Shown here: positions 7,121 through 11,111 of the stretch, one piece after another
Position numbering within the stretch: position 1 is the stretch's first letter
Layout: each line of letters opens with the position of its first letter
Assembly (NCBI GenBank): GCA_945867185.1
Contig: CAMBHM010000029.1
Coordinates: 1 to 11,111, forward strand
Direction of reading: 5' to 3'
Source of the DNA: Legionella genomosp. 1
GTDB taxonomy: Bacteria > Pseudomonadota > Gammaproteobacteria > Legionellales > Legionellaceae
Length of the DNA stretch: 11,111 bases
Notes under the pieces: model-generated
Seen by the model: the letters and a program-made list of their open reading frames with translations, nothing else
Told to the model about the DNA's origin: nothing
Database searches by the model: none
Translations under genes and position numbers: made by a program

Positions 7121-7642
7121 TATCAAGATCTGATCATCCTTTTTAACGGCTGTTTTTTAGCTCAGTATAACACTCGTCTCGCGAAAGGCGAGGACGAACC
7201 TCTTTATCAGCCTGCAAATGAATTGCACCCAAATCATACCATTTTTTTCGCACACGGCTTTTTCAGAAGTGCTCTCCATGAATGCGCACATTGGTTTATT
7301 GCTGGTGAGATTCGCCGAAAATTACTCGATTTTGGATATTGGTATGCTCCAGATGGCCGCACCGCAGCAGAGCAAACGCTATTTCAACAGGTGGAATTAA
7401 AACCCCAAGCCCTAGAATGGATCCTGACCAAAGCAACTGGGCACTCTTTTCATGTAAGCATTGATAATTTAACAGGAGATCCTACTGATGCCGTTGCCTT
7501 TGAGCATGCGGTACTCGAACAAGTCCAACGCTATTGCAAGGAAGGTCTTCCAACCCGTGCTGCACATTTTCGAGAAGCCCTTTGTTGGTTTTATGACACC
7601 CCCACACCCCTGCTTTTTACGGATTTTGACAAACAAACATAA
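7109..7642 (+). CDS. epmC: Elongation factor P hydroxylase EpmC (YfcM)
   Basis: EpmC hydroxylates the (beta)-lysylated lysine of elongation factor P, the last step of EF-P modification, which helps ribosomes through polyproline stretches. The 177-residue product (E. coli 182) aligns along its length with YfcM by eye: HYQDLIILFNGCF, NTRLAKGEDEPLY, FAHGFF, HECAHWFIAG (His57, Glu58, His61; probable iron ligands), DFGYWYAPDGR, VELKPQALEW and a C-terminal YDTP. An in-frame TAA at 7103 makes the ATG at 7109 the first possible start, and the conserved N-terminus begins right there. Only a weak ribosome site (GAAG) is visible. The start overlaps tatC head to head, so its promoter must lie within tatC; I could not identify it with confidence. 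EpmA and EpmB, which act before it, are not in this window. Confidence 0.93.
   Translation: MTYHYQDLIILFNGCFLAQYNTRLAKGEDEPLYQPANELHPNHTIFFAHGFFRSALHECAHWFIAGEIRRKLLDFGYWYAPDGRTAAEQTLFQQVELKPQALEWILTKATGHSFHVSIDNLTGDPTDAVAFEHAVLEQVQRYCKEGLPTRAAHFREALCWFYDTPTPLLFTDFDKQT
7164..7172 (-). promoter_or_regulatory. Candidate extended -10 promoter for tatC inside epmC
   Basis: Read on the minus strand, TGTTATACT (7172-7164) is a TGn-TATACT extended -10, with 5 of 6 consensus bases plus the TG. Transcription would start near 7157 and leave a 30-37 base leader carrying AAGGA before the tatC start. No good -35 is seen, which an extended -10 can tolerate. It lies within the epmC coding sequence, as expected because the two genes overlap head to head and leave no intergenic space. 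Confidence 0.5.
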
Positions 7643-7696
7643 GAAGGGCGGTGTATGGACCAGCAATTCCTGCTAATTCCTCTGAACCAGCATGAG

Positions 7697-7729
7697 GGGT
7701 TGATTTAGTACTTTTTTGGCTCTCAACCC
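7697..7729. repeat. Inverted repeat around the rsmA promoter -35
   Basis: GGGTTGA (7697-7703) and TCAACCC (7723-7729) are perfect 7-base inverted arms separated by 19 bases, flanking the -35 and entering the spacer of the candidate rsmA promoter. With no T-run after the second arm it is not a typical terminator. It could be an operator for a dimeric regulator, or a chance match. Confidence 0.3.
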
Positions 7730-7744
7730 GAATCAAGGTATACT
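7716..7744 (+). promoter_or_regulatory. Candidate sigma-70 promoter of the rsmA operon
   Basis: TTGGCT (7716-7721), 17 bases, then TATACT (7739-7744) gives 4 of 6 and 5 of 6 consensus matches with ideal spacing. It would start transcription near 7751, about 20 bases before the rsmA ATG. It is the best promoter match in the 128-base gap between epmC and rsmA and would drive rsmA, the TraI-domain gene and apaH. Confidence 0.55.
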
Positions 7745-7770
7745 CTTTGTTTTATCCCTCCTGAGATCAT

Positions 7771-8541
7771 ATGAACCATCGCCCAATGAAGCGATTTGGC
7801 CAAAATTTTCTTCAAAGCCATTGGGTTATCGAGGAGATCTTGCGCGCCTTCCATCCAGGACGTAACGACTGTGTCCTCGAAATTGGGCCAGGGTTAGGGG
7901 CACTCACCCAACCGCTCTTACGCCACTTAAACAACCTAATAGCCATTGAAATTGATACCCATCTCATCGAGCATCTCCATTCCTTACCCGATGCCGCCAC
8001 CAAATTACACCTACACCAAGCAGATGCTTTAACCGTTGACTATCATCAATGGGGCAATCATTTACGACTCATCGGCAATCTACCCTACAACATTTCCACC
8101 CCCCTCTTACTACACTTATTACAATATACCTCCTCCATTGACGACATGCTGTTTATGCTGCAAAAAGAGGTCGTTGAGCGGCTTGCTGCGCAACCCGGAT
8201 GCAAGGCCTATGGTCGCCTCAGTGTGGTCGTACAATACCTGTGTGAGGTCGAGATGCTGTTTACAGTACCACCAACTGCCTTTCACCCCCAACCCAAAGT
8301 GGATTCGGCCATCATTCGATTAACACCCTATAAAATTTCTCCTTACCAAACGGTGGCCTTCGCAGCATTAGAGGCTCTGGTGGCAAAAGCCTTTTCAATG
8401 CGACGAAAAACACTCGCTAATAATTTAAAACCGCTGCTAAGCGTAGCGCAATTGGAGATCCTGAGTATTGATCCCACTCGACGACCTGAACAATTAAGTG
8501 TCACAGACTACGTTCGTATAGTGGAATTTATTACCAATTAG
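7771..8541 (+). CDS. rsmA: 16S rRNA (adenine1518-N6/adenine1519-N6)-dimethyltransferase
   Basis: RsmA (KsgA) dimethylates two adjacent adenines in the 3'-end hairpin of 16S rRNA from S-adenosylmethionine, a late checkpoint in small-subunit assembly. The 256-residue product (E. coli 273) shows RFGQNFL (8-14), the SAM-binding VLEIGPGLG (35-43), the acidic IEID at the end of the next strand, the catalytic NLPYNIS (103-109), [10 protein letters not shown] and the [10 protein letters not shown] segment. The C-terminal domain has [14 protein letters not shown]. It is the first gene of a likely operon: the next start lies 21 bases after its stop, and a good promoter precedes it. Loss of this enzyme gives kasugamycin resistance in other bacteria. 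Confidence 0.97.
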   Translation: MNHRPMKRFGQNFLQSHWVIEEILRAFHPGRNDCVLEIGPGLGALTQPLLRHLNNLIAIEIDTHLIEHLHSLPDAATKLHLHQADALTVDYHQWGNHLRLIGNLPYNISTPLLLHLLQYTSSIDDMLFMLQKEVVERLAAQPGCKAYGRLSVVVQYLCEVEMLFTVPPTAFHPQPKVDSAIIRLTPYKISPYQTVAFAALEALVAKAFSMRRKTLANNLKPLLSVAQLEILSIDPTRRPEQLSVTDYVRIVEFITN

Positions 8542-8562
8542 TGTAAAATAAGGAGATTACTG

Positions 8563-9894
8563 ATGGAGAGCGTCTTGTTCCAACGACACACTAAAAAACC
8601 CAAGGCTTCCTACGAAAGCGCCCCAAAGGACTTACTGGCCATTCTGCCTCCCTCCCAACTGCTTGCTGATGAACGGCGCCAAGATTTGTTACAAAAAATA
8701 ACAGACCACAGCGGATTTGATGCCGCACGTTTTGAAAGCCGCTGTTTAAACCTCATTCATCACCTCGTCAACCACTGTCAGGCCCTACCTGAAACGTCCA
8801 CAAGATATTATGCACATCCAGGTGGTTTCCTTGATCACGCACTCAACCGTACAGAAGCAGCACTGGCTCTGTTTCGTCAGTTCGTCACAACCGACGAGGG
8901 TGGAGAGCTATCGAACGAGCAACAATTATGGTTATATGCACTCTTTTCAGCAGGTCTATTGCAAGGCATTGGGAGATTGTGTCTTGACTACCGAGTCGAA
9001 CTATTTAATGCCCATAAAGTCCTCATCAAAGATTGGAATCCGCTATTAGAGTCCCTGCGATCCGCTGGCAATTATTATCATTTTGAGTTTGAAAAACTAG
9101 AAAATGATGCCTTTCGACGCCGCTTAAATCTTTTATTGGCACGCCAACTCATGCCCGAGGCAGGATTTGCCTGGATTGCATCCCATGCAGAGGTCCTGGC
9201 CATTTGGCTCGCCTTATTAAATGAAGATGCCCAAGCAGCAGGCACCCTAGGTGCCATTTTGATTCGAGCAGACGCCATTGCGATTCAACGTTATCTATTT
9301 GAAAATATAGGTCCTGATGCGGGTCATCGTGGCACCGGACGCCCAAATCGGTTGAGCACCTTCATAGACGCTGCAGCGGGGTCCCTTGTCGATAAAGAAC
9401 GTGCCATGGGTGTTGAATTTGTGAAATGGCTCATGCAAAAACTCGCCTCCGGACAAATTATGATCAACAAAGCCCCCTTGCTGATGGTGCCAGGCGGCCT
9501 TATCATGTCCCCTGACATGTTCAAATGGTTTGTTCGAGAACACCCGGACTATAAAAACTGGCAAGCGGCTCAAACTGCTTTTCTAACGCTAGGACTCCAC
9601 AAAGTAGGCCCAGACGGCAGTGTCCTGACACGATTTGAACAGGCCAACCTCATGCAATCAGGCGTTGTCTTCTCAGAGTATGCCGTCGCCCTCCCAGACG
9701 AAGTTCACCTCCATCACGCAGGGGAAAGCGTGCGACTTTCAGCCTTAGAACTCATCCACCGAGCATTATTTAACGCAGACTCAATGTCCAGCGCACCGCC
9801 GAGCGCCTTGTCTCATTTATCCCTCTCTGGTGAATGGCAACTTGTCAAAGACACAGTCCTGGGCTCGCCATTCACCCTGCCTCGCGGAAAATAA
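8563..9894 (+). CDS. Standalone TraI-type relaxase-domain protein (TraI_2 / DUF1528-like), function unknown
   Basis: This 443-residue protein resembles the non-helicase part of MOBH-type TraI relaxases, with no helicase motifs and no signal peptide. After a polar start (about 1-20), residues ~45-230 look like the TraI_2 domain: YYAHPGGFLDHALNRTEAAL (His85, His92) corresponds to the first histidine region of its HD-like fold. The segment expected to carry the HD pair instead reads SAGLLQGIGRL, with Gln134-Gly135 in place of His-Asp. Residues ~280-346 (FVKWLMQKLASGQIMINK, then GGLIMSPDMFKWFV) resemble the TraI_2 C-terminal domain. It sits between rsmA and apaH, with a strong AAGGAG site and only a 2-base gap to apaH, so it is probably cotranscribed with housekeeping genes and no conjugation gene is near. 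The domain resemblance is from memory of the family pattern; any function would be a guess. Confidence 0.75.
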   Translation: MESVLFQRHTKKPKASYESAPKDLLAILPPSQLLADERRQDLLQKITDHSGFDAARFESRCLNLIHHLVNHCQALPETSTRYYAHPGGFLDHALNRTEAALALFRQFVTTDEGGELSNEQQLWLYALFSAGLLQGIGRLCLDYRVELFNAHKVLIKDWNPLLESLRSAGNYYHFEFEKLENDAFRRRLNLLLARQLMPEAGFAWIASHAEVLAIWLALLNEDAQAAGTLGAILIRADAIAIQRYLFENIGPDAGHRGTGRPNRLSTFIDAAAGSLVDKERAMGVEFVKWLMQKLASGQIMINKAPLLMVPGGLIMSPDMFKWFVREHPDYKNWQAAQTAFLTLGLHKVGPDGSVLTRFEQANLMQSGVVFSEYAVALPDEVHLHHAGESVRLSALELIHRALFNADSMSSAPPSALSHLSLSGEWQLVKDTVLGSPFTLPRGK

Positions 9895-9896
9895 TC

Positions 9897-10715
9897 ATGG
9901 TAGATTACGCCATAGGCGATATACAAGGATGTTATGAACCTTTACTACGCCTACTCGATCAGTTGAAGTTCGATGATCGTTCGGACAGACTGTGGTTTGT
10001 AGGTGATCTGGTGAATCGGGGGCCACAGTCCTTAGAGGTCCTGCGTTTCATTAAAAAACTACCCATTGCACCACACATCACCCTCGGCAATCATGATCTG
10101 CATTTTCTAGCCAACCTATTTGGGCAATCTGCCTGGCATAATGCTGATGATACCTTAGCCGCTCTTTTAGAGGCCCCTGATAAAGAAGATCTAGGCCACT
10201 GGCTAAGACACCAACCCTTGCTGTGCTACGATAAGGTCCTAAACATCGTCATGTGCCACGCAGGAATCCCTCCTACTTGGGATCTAAAAACGGCCATGGC
10301 TGCAGCAACAGAACTCGAACACACCTTAAGGGCCGATGATTTTCGACTGTTTCTATCCAATTTATATGGTAATGAAGGCGATAAATCCTTACATGAACTG
10401 ACCGGTCTCCCCCGATTACGCTTTATATGCAATGGGTTAACCCGCATGCGTTTTTGTGATGCCTTGGGTCATTTGGCATTGTCTTACAAAGGATCACCAA
10501 AAAATGCCCCAAAAAATCTCTATCCGTGGTATCTTACACCAAACCGTATCCCTATCGAACCCGATCTCATTTTTGGTCATTGGGCCGCCTTAGAAGGGAT
10601 CTCCCTCGATAAACGGATTCATGCGCTAGACACAGGATGTTACTGGGGAGGCGCATTAACGGCGCTCTGCTTACAAGATAAGCGCCGCTTTTCAGTTTCG
10701 GGACTCCCTCACTAA
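9897..10715 (+). CDS. apaH: Bis(5'-nucleosyl)-tetraphosphatase, symmetrical
   Basis: ApaH splits diadenosine tetraphosphate into two ADP, keeping alarmone-like dinucleotide levels low; in E. coli it can also remove nucleoside-tetraphosphate caps from RNA. The 272-residue product (E. coli 280) has the metallophosphatase motifs GDIQGC (7-12), GDLVNRGPQSLEVL, GNHDLH and CHAG, the family-specific EAPD, RLRFICNGLTRMRFC and FGHWAALEG segments, and a C-terminal ALDTGCYWGG. Gln10 replaces the His of the GDxHG motif, but Gln occurs there in other ApaH proteins as well. The frame is open further upstream, but the ATG at 9897 is right because the conserved N-terminus begins there, two bases after the previous stop. 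The close spacing suggests translational coupling. apaG, often the gene before apaH, is absent. Confidence 0.97.
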   Translation: MVDYAIGDIQGCYEPLLRLLDQLKFDDRSDRLWFVGDLVNRGPQSLEVLRFIKKLPIAPHITLGNHDLHFLANLFGQSAWHNADDTLAALLEAPDKEDLGHWLRHQPLLCYDKVLNIVMCHAGIPPTWDLKTAMAAATELEHTLRADDFRLFLSNLYGNEGDKSLHELTGLPRLRFICNGLTRMRFCDALGHLALSYKGSPKNAPKNLYPWYLTPNRIPIEPDLIFGHWAALEGISLDKRIHALDTGCYWGGALTALCLQDKRRFSVSGLPH

Positions 10716-10726
10716 ATGGTCTAATA

Positions 10727-11111
10727 ATGAGTACGATGTTACAACGTGTATGCGTGATCATGAGTTTGTTCTTGGCCTGTTCCGTTGGCGCCTACGCCCT
10801 ACCAGAACCGCCTCCAGTCACGCCCGACGACAGGCTAGCCGCAGCTATTCACAACCCAGAATACCTCCTTGATCATTGGATCAATTTACCTACCTCACCA
10901 AATGCCTCTTCAAAAAAAGTAAGATATCTTCATCTAAGAGAGGCTATTCTCTTAGCGTTACGCTACAACCCCAACATCCAAAATGCCGAGCTGGATCGCA
11001 TCGTCCAACGCTACCAATTACGCCTAGCCGAAAATGAGTTTGAGCTGCAATACGCGCTGGCAGGTACTGCTCTCATTGAAAACACCCATTATAGCAGCGT
11101 TGGTAATGCGC
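10727..11111 (+). CDS. Outer-membrane efflux (TolC-family) protein, 3' end missing
   Basis: The frame runs open from the ATG at 10727 to the right edge, giving 128 complete codons. Residues 1-24 form a signal peptide (VCVIMSLFLACSVGAYA, likely cut after Ala24), so the product is exported. A proline-rich linker follows. From about residue 66, LHLREAILLALRYNPNIQNAELDR matches the start of the TolC/OEP fold, in which the helix bearing ALxxNP begins the first periplasmic coiled-coil arm, and the long charged helix IVQRYQLRLAENEFE continues it. Such proteins form the outer-membrane channel of efflux pumps or type I secretion; no partner gene is visible. It starts 11 bases after apaH and has no clear ribosome binding site; an ATG at 10736 is an alternative start. 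The Cys18 segment FLAC is a poor lipobox, so a lipoprotein is less likely. Confidence 0.8.
   Translation, partial: MSTMLQRVCVIMSLFLACSVGAYALPEPPPVTPDDRLAAAIHNPEYLLDHWINLPTSPNASSKKVRYLHLREAILLALRYNPNIQNAELDRIVQRYQLRLAENEFELQYALAGTALIENTHYSSVGNA

Noticed and set aside
9834..9896. An upstream extension of apaH
   Set aside because: It overlaps the end of the TraI-domain gene and lacks family similarity; the conserved MVDYAIGDIQG begins at 9897.
9918..9932. Gln in place of His in the ApaH GDxHG motif as a sign of an inactive enzyme
   Set aside because: Other ApaH proteins, for example in Pseudomonas, also have GD(L/I)QG, and all other metal-binding motifs are intact.

Overview
The window is an ordinary chromosomal housekeeping region of a gammaproteobacterium. 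GC is a little below 50% by eye. The pointers are the long-Q-loop cytochrome bd of the E. coli type, an EF-P hydroxylase (EpmC), the divergent engB/cytochrome c4 pair and the rsmA/apaH operon. A Legionellales-like organism is plausible, but that is inference from gene content, not something the sequence proves. There is no CRISPR array, insertion sequence, rRNA or tRNA that I can support, and no gene-free stretch over 130 bp.

Layout. 1-2171 (+): valine catabolism, with the end of mmsA (cut by the left edge) followed by mmsB. 2137-2754 (-): engB, a ribosome-assembly GTPase, whose 3' end overlaps mmsB. 2820-3407 (+): a secreted dihaem cytochrome c4, divergent from engB. 3486-6463 (+): a complete cytochrome bd oxidase operon, cydP-cydA-cydB-cydX, including both small subunits; cydX (36 aa) is easily missed. 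6374-7120 (-): a solitary tatC, whose 3' end runs antisense through most of cydX and whose 5' end overlaps the start of epmC. 7109-7642 (+): epmC. 7771-10715 (+): rsmA, a standalone TraI-relaxase-domain protein, and apaH, tightly packed and probably one transcript. 10727 to the right edge (+): the start of an outer-membrane efflux protein of the TolC family.

Functionally, the genes cover branched-chain amino-acid breakdown (mmsAB), respiration (cytochrome c4 and the bd quinol oxidase), protein export (TatC), and translation or ribosome maturation (EngB, EpmC, RsmA), plus dinucleotide polyphosphate hydrolysis (ApaH). I found no convincing new multi-gene system. The points most worth a second look are: the TraI-domain protein, apparently with a degenerate HD site, lying between rsmA and apaH where apaG often sits; the way tatC overlaps both neighbours in exact codon register, so that start codons and hydrophobic segments face each other on opposite strands; and the cydP/cydX small subunits.
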